Source: Locusta migratoria (taxonomy: Eukaryota > Arthropoda > Insecta > Orthoptera > Acrididae). From it: a DNA stretch of 64,000 nucleotides. Position 1 is the stretch's first letter; each line of letters starts with the position of its first letter. A program made the position numbers and the translations under genes. This document shows, in pieces, positions 55,801 through 64,000 of this stretch. Below the pieces are notes generated by a model that saw nothing but the letters and a program-made list of their open reading frames with translations, ran no database searches and was not told where the DNA came from. Location of the stretch: positions 929,565,503 through 929,629,502 of the forward strand of contig CM048744.1 of NCBI GenBank assembly GCA_026315105.1, in the 5' to 3' direction.

Positions 55801-56035
55801 GAAAGAAGGAAGCTTGGAGTTTAACGTCCCGTCGACAGCATGGTCATTAGAGACGGAGCTTACGCTCGGAAGGTTTGTGTAAGGATGTGGAAGGAAATCG
55901 GCCGTGCCCTTTCAAAGGAACCATCTCGACATTTGCCTGTAGTGTTTTAGGGAAATCACGGAAAACCCAAATCAGGATGGTCGGAGGTGGATTTGAACCA
56001 CCATCCTTCCGAATACGAGTCCAGTATGTTACCAC
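55801..56035 (-). mobile_element. Second tRNA-derived SINE family (different body)
   Basis: On the minus strand the tRNA-like head carries a B box (GGTTCAAATCCACC, about 55990). The body includes the inverse of TTCAAAGGAACCATCTCGAC and TAGGGAAATCACGGAAAACC, ending at TTTAACGTCCCGTCGACAGC. I recognise this as a repeat common in orthopterans. The 12-bp target duplication AACTAGTAAAAG is perfect at 55789-55800 and 56036-56047. Confidence 0.92.
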
Positions 56036-56387
56036 AACTAGTAAAAGCCTAGCAGTCAACAGCACTGCTGTTCTAGATATTAGGAATTGTGATTATCTGT
56101 GCATAGGTGTCTGCTAATTCAAATTGAATTACCCAGGGCAGACGGTGAGGACACCCCTTTGCTTACTGCCCCCTTATACTTGCTAAATTGCTCAAAGTAG
56201 AGTGCAATGGAGGAAACCAACCACTGGTGTCTATCTAACAGCGATGAATATAGATCGACTCTAGCACAGAGCATTACTATCTTGCAATTACTTCACGGGA
56301 AAACGTTTATACTAGCTATCGGTGACAATCTGACACACACGTAAGCTGAAAAATTGCGCATGCGCAGTTCTATCAGCGACTAACTGA

Positions 56388-56413
56388 CACACACACACAC
56401 ACACACACACACT
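56388..56413. repeat. (AC)n microsatellite
   Basis: Thirteen CA dinucleotides. Positions 56050-56385 hold nothing recognised. Confidence 0.9.
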
Positions 56414-56462
56414 GGGGAGTGGCTAAACGGCAGACATGATTATTTAATTTTTAAATTAATAG

Positions 56463-56535
56463 CACTTGATGATGGGTCTATAAGACGCGAAACCAGTTGT
56501 GTTTTTTAAATAAAAGGTTATTGCAGTCAGAGCGG
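56463..56535 (+). other. Hairpin-GAAAC repeat motif, hammerhead-like
   Basis: TTGATGA, T, a stem GGGTCT-ATA-AGACGC with one mismatch, then GAAACCAG, AAATAAA and TTATTGCAGTCAG. The final string recurs on the minus strand at 36365-36385, so the two loci are copies of one repeat. Confidence 0.4.
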
Positions 56536-56619
56536 ACGTAATTCCACAACGACAACATTAGGCTGCGGATGACCGAATTTCAAGATAACACCATCAAGAA
56601 ATAGTTTGTATCTTTCAAA

Positions 56620-56814
56620 CGCGGTGGCCGAGCGTTCTGCGGCGCGTCAGTCACAGTCTGCACGGCCACTACGGTCGGGGTTCGAATCCCCCCTCGGGCA
56701 TGGATATTTGTGCCGTCCTTAGTATTAGCTAGATCATAAGTAGTTTGTAAGTTTAGGGACTGATGATCCCATAGTTAAATCCCATAAGCTCTACAAACAT
56801 TTGGACATTTTTTG
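56620..56814 (+). mobile_element. tRNA-derived SINE, type A, 5'-shortened head
   Basis: Starts at CGCGGTGGCCGAGCG with a diverged A-box region. The B box, body and tail are well kept. The 10-bp target duplication ATCTTTCAAA occurs at 56610-56619 and 56815-56824. Confidence 0.93.
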
Positions 56815-57659
56815 ATCTTTCAAAGACCTTTTAAATACCTAATTTTGAAGAAGATTTGGCCTATATTAATCGTTAGAATGTATTTATAACGTAACAAAGG
56901 AAATTCCCTCAAATCACAAGGATAGCCAACTCAGATGAAAAGACAACAGCTGGAAGCTGTTCTGTCGTCCTTCCTGTTTAGGATTTTGTTGTGACAGATT
57001 TCAGTAGCTTCGCCAGCTGTGAACAAATTTGTGGTCTGTTTTCACCGTTTTCAGATTTCATGGACCTAGAAAATGATGCTCTGAAATTTAAAACCACCAA
57101 TTTCGTCTCAAAATAATCTTCAGACTTATCAGATTCACACAGATTAATTGAAGATTATTTCGCATACGAATGACGTCTACAGCACAACCTTCCAACCATA
57201 AAAGGAGCGAATGAAACTTCTCAACATATATGAGAAAAACCTTGAAACATTTTTTTAATCCGTGTAATTCAAATAGATTTTTTTGGTAAGATTCCAGTAA
57301 CAGTGTCTAAGCTCAAAGGTATTTTAAAAACTTGGGAAAGGAGCCCGAGAGGCCAAAGTCAACCTAACAAATCAGAAGTTTTAGGCTATTAATTGAGAAT
57401 TAATTGTTCAACTCTCTTGACTTTCCCGATGTAATTGATGCTTTCAGTCATATGAAATTTCGGAAGACTTATCGAGTAGTCATTTTTTGTTGCTACTGTC
57501 TGTAGCTGCTCTAGATCCTAATTGAGTTTTTGTAACTGTTTTCAATTTAATTTTCGTGTGTTAAATGTACTTCCTGTGGTCACCTTTAAGTAAAATACTT
57601 GCCGCTTTCCTACCCTGTAGTTTCAAGTTAATTGCCTTTCTAAAAAAGAGTATGTAAAA

Positions 57660-57745
57660 TAAAGATTCGACACTTCCTGGGGGATTAAAACTATCTGCCG
57701 GAACCGGGATTCGAACCTGGGACCTTTGCCTTTCGCAATTCTGCC
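57660..57745 (-). mobile_element. tRNA-like repeat fragment
   Basis: The minus strand has GCGAAAGGCAAAGGTCCCAG directly followed by the B-box string GGTTCGAATCCCGG and GTTTTAATCCCCCAGGAAG. I associate this with another tRNA-related orthopteran repeat. The A-box half is missing. Positions 56830-57655 and 57750-58200 hold nothing else recognised. Confidence 0.6.
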
Positions 57746-58216
57746 ATTCTGAAATATAAATTCAATCATAATATAACTACCCACTATGAAACGGGAGGGG
57801 AGCCCATACTCGAATGTGGGGGCCATGGACATGAGAAATATTTTATCTGCAGAAGACTGGGTTACAGTGACACTGCGATTTCTTGGTTCTGGAAAGATCT
57901 ACTAGCCTCCAGTACAGTACTCGAATACCACAATGTGCATTAAGCAAAATAACTCGTGAAGCGTGTGAATCAATTTATAACACTCTGAAGGATGAATATG
58001 CGAAACTAAATAAATGTTTAGTACACTACATGGTTGTATATTTATTATGCTCCAATGTGGGCGTCAACTTTGTAAATAAATAATATACAATTTGTGTTCC
58101 ATCAACTACAAAATTTATATAAATGCATGAGGTAGATGAGGCGCTGTTCAACGTAAGACACCGAGATTACAAAAATTAATTTTCCTCTCCATGTCGTATG
58201 CTGCACAACCAGTCAG

Positions 58217-58408
58217 GCCGGCCGCGGTGGCCGAGGGGACTGAGGCGCTTCAGTCACGGTCTGCACGGCCACTACGGTCGGGGGTTCGAATCCCCCCTCG
58301 GGCATGGATATTTGTGCCGTCCTAGTTCGTAAGTAGTTCATAAGTAGTTTGTAAGTTTAGGGACTGATGACCCCGTAGTTAAGTCCCATAAGCTGTACAA
58401 ACATTTGA
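58217..58408 (+). mobile_element. tRNA-derived SINE, type A
   Basis: Full-length copy with a partly duplicated body string (TTCGTAAGTAGTTCATAAGT). The 12-bp target duplication ACAACCAGTCAG, with one mismatch, occurs at 58205-58216 and 58409-58420. Confidence 0.95.
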
Positions 58409-58916
58409 ACAACCAGACAGTATTTTACGGCTAATAAGCTTCTCCATATTTTACAGCACATCAATATTGTTAACCTGTTTTTATTATCAGAATGCCCACA
58501 TTATACAACGCCATTCTGTTTCATTGCAATTCTATTAATTTTGAGGTCGATTGAAAACGCAACTGAACTTTTCAGTCGTGTTTACAAATTCATAGCAGTC
58601 AAATAACTGCAGCGATACTAGCGCTCAAAGCGCTTATACTTCACATTGAGAAGACAAACGACTTCTATGATTAAATTTACGGCGAGCCTTCAGGTTTGAT
58701 AATGTTTTTTTGATGAAAGATGATATTGTCAAAGTTCCGTATTACACTATCAAGTTTCTTTGATGTAAATGTTTGACCTATCAACTGACAAAAGAAATAT
58801 GATCCTGTAATACCGAACTAACCTTTTACGCAAGATGTTAAGGAGTATGCACAGAACTGTGTAAGGCACTGTGGTGTACACTCCTATATCCACTGGAAAC
58901 ATAGTTTTTTGTATGT

Positions 58917-60330
58917 AACAACTAGATGACCCGGTGAACTTCGTATCACCTACCTCTTAATATAAACCATATTAATTTATGTATTTTAAACCCAGTAGCT
59001 TTATAAAGGCATCATCAGATAGTCTTAAGTATTGACTCGATAGTGCGCGGAAAGAACGGGCAAATCACGTACACATATACAGAATAATGTTCAAGTAACA
59101 TTCGTGGAAGTTCAGGGAAGGTTTAAACGGTGATAAAATATCGAAAAATTGCGTGGAAAATTTAGATTTAAAACATGTAAAATAATGACTTGGTTGTTGT
59201 GTTGGGTGCGTTCAGAAATATACTTTGAAAGGGTAAAGTTCGCTTTACCTGATCTAAACCCGTATATGAACTGTCAAAGTGACTGTCAATGATTACACAT
59301 ACACCAAATATATGAAGATGTCAAAACAACTCTGCAGTGTTTAATAGGTTCCCTGTGATTTATTAATCTTAACAGACAATGCAAGTCTCACGGGAAACTA
59401 CAGCCTGTTGAAGTTAAAAGGTAGATATACCGGAAGTAATGAGTATTTATTGGATGTACACTGCTCCATTCTCTTCCTTTCCCTGTAGCTCTATAGAAGT
59501 CTATTGTTTTCGCCTACAGCCGAGTACGCTGCACATTTGATTCGCAGTTGTCATCCGCACTGTCATCTCTCAGGAATTTCTTTCAGCTGACTGGAATACA
59601 GGAGTGTCTTAGTACTAAATACGTAAATGTATGAAAACGCGGTGCATGATGGGAAAGGTTTATATCCATCGCAGTATATACAATCTCATATTCATTAAAT
59701 TACATGATGTAAAATTGTATAATTTTGTAGGTGCTGCATGTCGGTAAAATCTGTTACGAATACAGTTAGTAGTGTCGAAGTAATAGATTGAAACATGGTG
59801 CGTGATGGGGCGATTTTCAGTATACGTTACTGTTTATGTCCTCACATCTCATGAATTACGTGTCGTACTGTGATACAATTTCGAAGGCGCATTCACGTAT
59901 ATGTGTGTATATCGTAGAAATTATAAATTGTAATGTCATATCGAATGCCGTCATTTAGTCCATGAACAGCGGAAAAGTAGTAGGCCTAAGCGAGAAACTA
60001 TTTTCCTTTCATCGTTTTTCTGTGGTTGTCAGCGTATAAAGGTTTGAAATTATGTTTAATGTGTGTTGCAAGTCGATAAGTGTATGAATAAAGTCTCATC
60101 ATACGAAATGGCAGTTTCCTATTGTTTATGACGTCATACATTTTGAATCGTGTGTCGTATGTGCTTCTTACCCTTACAACAACTGTTGCCTCACGGTAAG
60201 GAATGTGTGTACCAAATTTGGTTGAAATCGTTGCAGTGGTTTAGGAAAAAATGAGCAGCTTTGTCGCTTAACACAGAAGTTTTTCGCGCATCTCATTGTT
60301 TATGACGCCAACTCGTGAACTATGTGTCCT
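58917..60330. repeat. Old non-coding repeat with degenerate internal units
   Basis: The string AACTAGATGACCCGGTGAAC at 58919 starts a stretch in which related words recur. TTTATGACGTCA...GTGTCGTA-like blocks occur at about 59830, 60122 and 60297. GYGGTGCRTGATGGG occurs at 59639 and 59798. ACCAAATTTGGTTGAAATCG occurs at about 60211. I associate these words with a dispersed insect repeat, but I cannot classify it. A hairpin-GAAAC relic lies at 58985-59030 on the minus strand. Confidence 0.5.
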
Positions 60331-60689
60331 TAAAAAGCATTATTTATCAGGTTCTAGAGTTTTAGCGAGACTAACGAACAGCAATATATATACTGTTGTG
60401 TCTTAGGGGCAGACACTTAAGAGGCTGTCTGTATGATAAAGCAGTTCAATAACAGAAGCATGGTAACTTTACCACTGCATAAGCCGCAAGTGCTGACCAC
60501 TTCCGGGAAGAGGTCGGCTACGGATGTGCACAGTGATCTTTAAACGGCGCGAATCACGGAGACATCTAGTCTACTTGTAAAGCCTGCGCAAGTCCTCGGC
60601 TGATCACTGCGCAACGCGTCTCTCGGTGAGTACTCACCATTATTATTGTTTTCACTATTATTCTTTTCGTTATCGGCAGTTAATACATG

Positions 60690-60825
60690 GAAGCCTCTTC
60701 AGCTCTGAATAACGGCAATCTTCATACTTTTGAGCCTGCTTACTGTATTCGTCTCTCCGTCTTCCATCGCGACTTCTACCCCCACACACCTCTCCATTGC
60801 TAAATTGTCTGTCGACAAAAAATAA
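60690..60825 (-). pseudogene. RTE-like LINE 3'-end fragment
   Basis: This block matches 20615-20755: TTTTGAGCCTGCTTACTGTATTCGTCTC here against the equivalent CTGCTTACTATATTCGTCCC, followed by CCACACACCTCTCC. It is the 3' non-coding end of the minus-strand RTE family. Confidence 0.75.
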
Positions 60826-60996
60826 ATTTGCAACACAGTATGTATGCACCAAATTTAACAAATACAGGTCGTGAATATCGGGATTTTGAAGCTTTGTAGA
60901 ATGTATTAAGGTGACCTTACCAATACAAATTGTACATCAAATGAACAAGCTACTGGAACAGTTTGTCCTAGAAGGTCTGTGATGCATTCCGATGAT

Positions 60997-61251
60997 CATT
61001 TTCTGGATAGGGTCGTTTTCAGTGATTAATGCATTCACCTAATTGACCCATAATATGTTTATTGGGTCTGCAAATCCCCACGAGATGGTACAGTTGCAAC
61101 TAGGCTTCCCTGAATTCGATGTTTTTGTGTCATATCCCGGTGGAAAGTGTATGGGTCTTTCTTTTACTCTGAAGCATCTTATCTTGATGCGCTACAACAA
61201 TGACTCTTTCCTGAATTTCACGAAGCTGAATCAGAGTTCATACACTATCGG
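60997..61251 (+). pseudogene. Tc1/mariner transposase, central fragment
   Basis: The plus strand reads HFLDRVVFSD (first catalytic aspartate). A stop and frameshift follow, then IGSANPHEMVQLQLGFPEFD and GGKCMGLSFTLKHLILM. This corresponds to the W.SENPHExxxxxRDSPKxNVxC and KVYGPFFF region of mariner-like transposases. The N-terminal DNA-binding domain is deleted: the left terminal repeat is followed almost at once by the FLDRVVFSD segment. The gene continues after the piggyBac insertion at 62434. Confidence 0.8.
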
Positions 61252-61540
61252 TTAACCCTCAATCGGTGTTGTGTGTATGAGGATACCCCTTGCAACAATC
61301 CAATGCGCAAAACACCAGCATTTTGTGTTCAGAGGACTTTGGTTCTTCGGTAGCTTTCGTTGAGATTGTTATAAGGAATTGAAGTCAGCAATCGTTGTTG
61401 TGAGCTGCTAGTATTTTGACTTGGTAAGCAGAGTAACTTGCTTGGGGTATGATGCGACTCTACCACACAGTTTACGTAACGAACTCAGTAGCTTAAAAGG
61501 CTTTATATTTTGTATTGTCTTTAGAGAAATATCAGTCAGC

Positions 61541-61753
61541 ATGGCTAACAACGACAGAGTGAGTGTTCCTGATCCATATTTTCCGGCTCTTATCACTAAG
61601 TGGCTATTTGAGGTGGAAGATATTGAAGACAGTGATGCTGAAACTGCCAGTAAAAGTGATCGTGAATGCAAAACAGAACACGATACTAGATACTCAAGAT
61701 TGTATCACCTAAAGGATCTTTCAAGACAGATGTGTGAGATGTTATTTAATTGA
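61541..61753 (+). pseudogene. piggyBac transposase N-terminal fragment
   Basis: From the ATG at 61541 the frame reads MANNDRVSVPDPYFPALITK then VEDIEDSDAETASKSDRECK, an acidic serine-rich N-terminus of the kind found before the catalytic domain in piggyBac transposases. The frame continues through EHDTRYSRLYHLKDL to a stop at 61753. The upstream in-frame extension to 61421 is probably 5' untranslated sequence. The whole catalytic DDD core is deleted, so no enzyme can be made. The zinc-finger end of the same gene lies 100 bp downstream in another frame. Confidence 0.65.
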
Positions 61754-61851
61754 TACGTTAGTCAATATAAAATTACCTAGAAAATTCAGTGGTTCTTTGT
61801 GAGCTGTTATCAGTAAGCCATTGCTCTCTTCCACTGCTAAATGTCGGCCCA

Positions 61852-61983
61852 TTGAAACGGAAGAGGTGCTTCCTGTGCCGTCGATCGTCTGATAAGAAGA
61901 GTAAAATGTTCTGTATGAACTGCAAAAAATATATATTTGGATCCACCAGGCACTCAACCTCTTTCGAGTGTGTGAATGAATGA
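61852..61983 (+). pseudogene. piggyBac transposase C-terminal zinc-finger fragment
   Basis: This frame reads KRKRCFLCRRSSDKKSKMFC followed by CKKYIFGSTRHSTSFEC and a stop. Its cysteine pattern, CxxC...CxxC with a histidine and a terminal cysteine, matches the cysteine-rich C-terminal domain that binds piggyBac ends. One cysteine of the usual KKxxCxEH block is replaced (KKYIFGSTRH). Its position, about 385 bp from the right TTAA, is consistent with the 3' end of a transposase gene. Confidence 0.75.
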
Positions 61984-62433
61984 AAATTTCCTCATGTTCA
62001 TGGTTTGTAAAATTACGTAAAATTGTACCGTACATAATTAATCTGTTTTACATTTTGGACACTAATGCACATAACTGAATTGCTGTTAATTACCGAATTA
62101 AAGTTTTAAAGATTTTTTCAGTAATTAAGAAAGCCAACAATGGAATTTGAAGCTGATGCGCTATCGAGATATTTAAATAGGCGATTGTTATGTTTAAATT
62201 TCATAAAGTTGTTTTGATGTCAATAATTACCAAACAGCAGAGGGTATAGTCTGTATTCATTACTTTATATTCAGATGCCTGCCTAGAAACTGCGATAATA
62301 GTATGGGGTTTGTAAATACCCCACGACACAGTTTATTGCATAAAACATTCATGACACTGACTGAGGGTTAAACAACGTTGTTCCCGACCTTTGGGGCGTC
62401 TGCAAGGGACCATATAACAGTGTTCATTTCACA

Positions 62434-62641
62434 TGGACTCCACATTCACCAGATCTCACGCCTTGCGATTTTTACCTTTGGGGCTCTGCAAAGGAACGGG
62501 TGTATATGCCTCCGCCACCAACTTACCTAAACGACATACGTCATACGATTGTAGCTGTAGTTGTATCAGTTACTTCAGACACACACCGAGCAAGCTTTAG
62601 GACGAACTGGGCTATGGACTCGATGTGTGCCGTATGACGAA
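62434..62641 (+). pseudogene. Tc1/mariner transposase, C-terminal fragment
   Basis: The frame reads WTPHSPDLTPCDFYLWGSAK then ERVYMPPPPTYLNDIRHTIV, ending VTSDTHRASFRTNWAMDSMC. It carries the SPDLTPxDFxLWG block with the third catalytic aspartate and the downstream VY...P.T helical region of mariner-type transposases. A TGA stop at 62639-62641 may be close to the natural end. The first half of the gene lies on the other side of the piggyBac insertion. Confidence 0.88.
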
Positions 62642-62829
62642 GGGTGTTTACACTGAATATTGTAGAACGAACTGTTTGAGTTACTCGTACGTTTGAAGTA
62701 TAATTTCAATGGTAAGGTAACCGTAATAAATGTAACAATACATCATTATTAGCTCAATCCCATGGTAAAAACCTGTTAAAATGTAATTAACCTCATGAAA
62801 GTCTTCAATTCTTTTTTACTCCTTGAATA

Positions 62830-63293
62830 CGGAAAGTTATCAAGCTTGTCCGTCCTTTTTTGGAGTATTGCTGCCCAGTGTGGGATCCTTATCAGGTGGG
62901 TTTGACGGAGGACATCGAAAGAGTCCAAAGAAGGGCAGTTCGTTTTGTATTGTCACGATACAGGGGAGGCATCGTTACCGAAATGATACAGGAACTGGGA
63001 TGAGAATGATTAAACAACGGCGCTTATCGCTGCGGCGTGGGCTACTTACGAAACTCCAATGGCCAACATTCTCCTCCGAGTGAGAAAATATATTGTTGAC
63101 TACCACTGACGTAGGTAGAAAAGATCACCAGAATAAAATATGAGAAATCAGAGCTCGAACGGAGAGATTCGGGTGTTCTTTCTTCCCGCTCGCTATTCGA
63201 GAATGGAATGGGAGATAAACGATATATAAGTGGTTCGATGAACCCTCTGCCAGGCACGTAAGTGTGATTTGCAGAGTATCCGTGTAGATGTAA
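62830..63293 (+). pseudogene. Jockey/CR1-like LINE 3'-end fragment
   Basis: The plus strand encodes, in shifting frames, VRPFLEYCCPVWDPYQVGL, then EDIERVQRRAVRFVLSRYRG and a decayed tail. The 3' UTR contains GATTTGCAGAGTATCCGTGT and ends at GTAGATGTAAATG. RT motifs are absent. Confidence 0.85.
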
Positions 63294-63336
63294 ATGAAGC
63301 TTCTTAGGATTGGGCCTGATTCCATCTGGTGAGTCT

Positions 63337-63437
63337 ATTTTAAGGTGTAAATTTCTTGTTTCAATGGCGTAATATAAACTTATTTTCCAATCAAATTTAC
63401 ATTACATCAATGAAACAAGAAATTTTCATCTTAAAAT
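63337..63437. mobile_element. Small foldback (42-bp arms)
   Basis: ATTTTAAGGTGTAAATTTCT at the left and its imperfect inverse at the right (63396-63437) form a hairpin with a 17-bp loop. No target duplication was recognised. Confidence 0.75.
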
Positions 63438-63479
63438 ACCATTTTTTGCCTCTCGTGTGAAGCAGCTGAAATGGAGTTA

Positions 63480-63868
63480 CGTTCTTCTGATCCTCACACA
63501 GCGATATGACCAAGAAATCTTTGTAGCCGCGGTGGAGTAGCCGAGCGGTCTAAGGCGTCTCGCTGGGGAGCGCGCGGGTTCGAGTCCTTCCTAGGGCATG
63601 GGTGAGTGTGTTGTCCTTAGGTCAGTTTACCTTAGGGCCTAGTTTCAGTAGCTACGGACTGATAACCACGCAGTTTTGGTCCGATAGATTTACAACCATT
63701 TGAACATTTTGAAATCTTTGTTCTTCCGAATTTTGATTTGTCAAGATTAACAGTTACTCCATAATCCTTAAATCTAGACAGCATCTCCCGGATTAACTTG
63801 AAATGTTCCGCTTCAGTCGTCGTGGCTATGAGTAGATCATCAGCATAAACCCTTACTTTTTTTAACAA
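63480..63868 (-). pseudogene. Gypsy-type LTR retrotransposon RT fragment, SINE inside
   Basis: The minus strand from 63868 reads KKVRVYADDLLIATTTEAEH then FKDYGVTVNLDKSKFGRTKI. This is RT motif C (YADD, where most Gypsy elements have YxDD) and the following VLxRLxxxGxxxNxxKCxF region. A type C SINE (63524-63710) interrupts. Beyond it the expected FLGHI block is present (63495-63515) with a frame change. The upstream RT core and LTRs are not visible before the window end. It is assigned to Gypsy-like elements by motif style; the copy is dead. Confidence 0.8.
63524..63710 (+). mobile_element. tRNA-derived SINE, type C
   Basis: Head AGCCGCGGTGGAGTAGCCGA, B box GGTTCGAGTCC, GTTGTCCTTAGGTCAGTTTAC, body and tail ACAACCATTTGAACA. 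The 10-bp target duplication GAAATCTTTG occurs at 63514-63523 and 63711-63720, inside the Gypsy-type RT fragment. Confidence 0.95.
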
Positions 63869-64000
63869 ATCAGGACCTGGGAGCTTATCCTAAGCTGATA
63901 TGCATACGCCACCACTGATATGCAAACCAAACGGTAAGAGTCAGAAACGGAAACATCGCCCCGCAAAAAAAAAAAAAAGAAAAAAAAATTATTTTGGTAC

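Larger units (their letters stand above)
61256..62367. mobile_element. piggyBac-type transposon, internally deleted, 1.1 kb
   Basis: The left end CCCTCAATCGGTGTTG (61256) and the inverse right end CCCTCAGTCAGTGTCATG (62367) are inverted repeats, flanked on both sides by TTAA (61252-61255 and 62368-62371), the fixed target of piggyBac. The element keeps only the two extremities of a transposase gene. It is inserted in the mariner transposase. Confidence 0.92.
60906..62726. mobile_element. Tc1/mariner-type transposon, interrupted by piggyBac
   Basis: The left end TTAAGGTGACCTTACCAATA (60906) and the inverse right end TTACGGTTACCTTACCATTG (to 62726) are inverted repeats of about 60 bp, flanked by TA (60904-60905, 62727-62728). 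Inside, a broken plus-strand transposase is split by the piggyBac element at 61256-62367. Without that insert the element is about 0.7 kb and lacks the N-terminal part of its gene. Confidence 0.85.

Noticed and set aside
19057..63710. Calling the SINE heads functional tRNA genes
   Set aside because: They continue into a shared non-tRNA body, have target duplications, and occur in many copies, so they are retroposons.
1..64000. An undescribed multi-gene system such as a defence or biosynthetic cluster
   Set aside because: All recognisable coding sequence belongs to transposable elements in varied states of decay; there is no operon-like or co-oriented set of intact genes.

Overview
The window looks like gene-poor chromosomal DNA from a large insect genome, most likely an orthopteran (grasshopper, locust or cricket lineage). 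It is AT-rich, has no long intact host reading frame, and is packed with SINE, LINE and DNA-transposon families that I associate with Orthoptera. The species is an inference. I found no rRNA gene, no canonical tRNA gene, no CRISPR array and no confident host protein gene. Almost every recognisable coding signal is a decayed transposable-element fragment.

Layout. 0-7 kb: an RNase H fragment of a LINE at the left edge, a mariner-type foldback MITE, and RTE-like and Jockey/CR1-like LINE pieces. 7-16 kb: mostly unrecognised AT-rich DNA with a CpG-rich patch near 9 kb, two old SINE relics, a duplicated TIR element (one copy holding a foldback insertion) and homopolymer or microsatellite tracts. 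16-23 kb: a Jockey/CR1-like LINE, then an RTE-type LINE on the minus strand that carries a SINE and sits between two pieces of another LINE. 24-30 kb: SINEs, a tandem duplication, a PIF/Harbinger-like element with a MADF-domain exon, and a LINE with a SINE inside. 30-35.3 kb: three near-abutting TIR elements. The middle one holds both PIF/Harbinger genes (MADF exon and DDE transposase), and a SINE splits the transposase. 36-47.5 kb: a 322-bp tandem array, inverted repeats with a tRNA-like module, a foldback element, an RTE relic, a zinc-ribbon/HTH gene relic, a tandem duplication, a Penelope-like RT relic and a Tc1-like transposase relic. 47.7-59 kb: five type-A SINEs plus other SINE types, a long-TIR MITE, a hAT-type transposase C-terminus and a clean non-autonomous hAT element. 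59-64 kb: an old non-coding repeat, a Tc1/mariner element interrupted by a deleted piggyBac element, a LINE 3' end, and a Gypsy-type RT fragment interrupted by a SINE.

The SINEs fall into three groups with different tRNA-like heads (A, B and C below) but a shared body and a shared tail ending in ACAAACATTTGAACA. Most copies have clear target-site duplications, which gives a relative insertion order: SINEs lie inside RTE, Jockey/CR1-like, Harbinger and Gypsy elements, and piggyBac lies inside mariner. I see no cellular pathway and no demonstrable new system. The most interesting content is the nested transposon archaeology, an unassigned 164-codon ORF inside a TIR element, and a recurring hairpin-GAAAC motif with hammerhead-like features.
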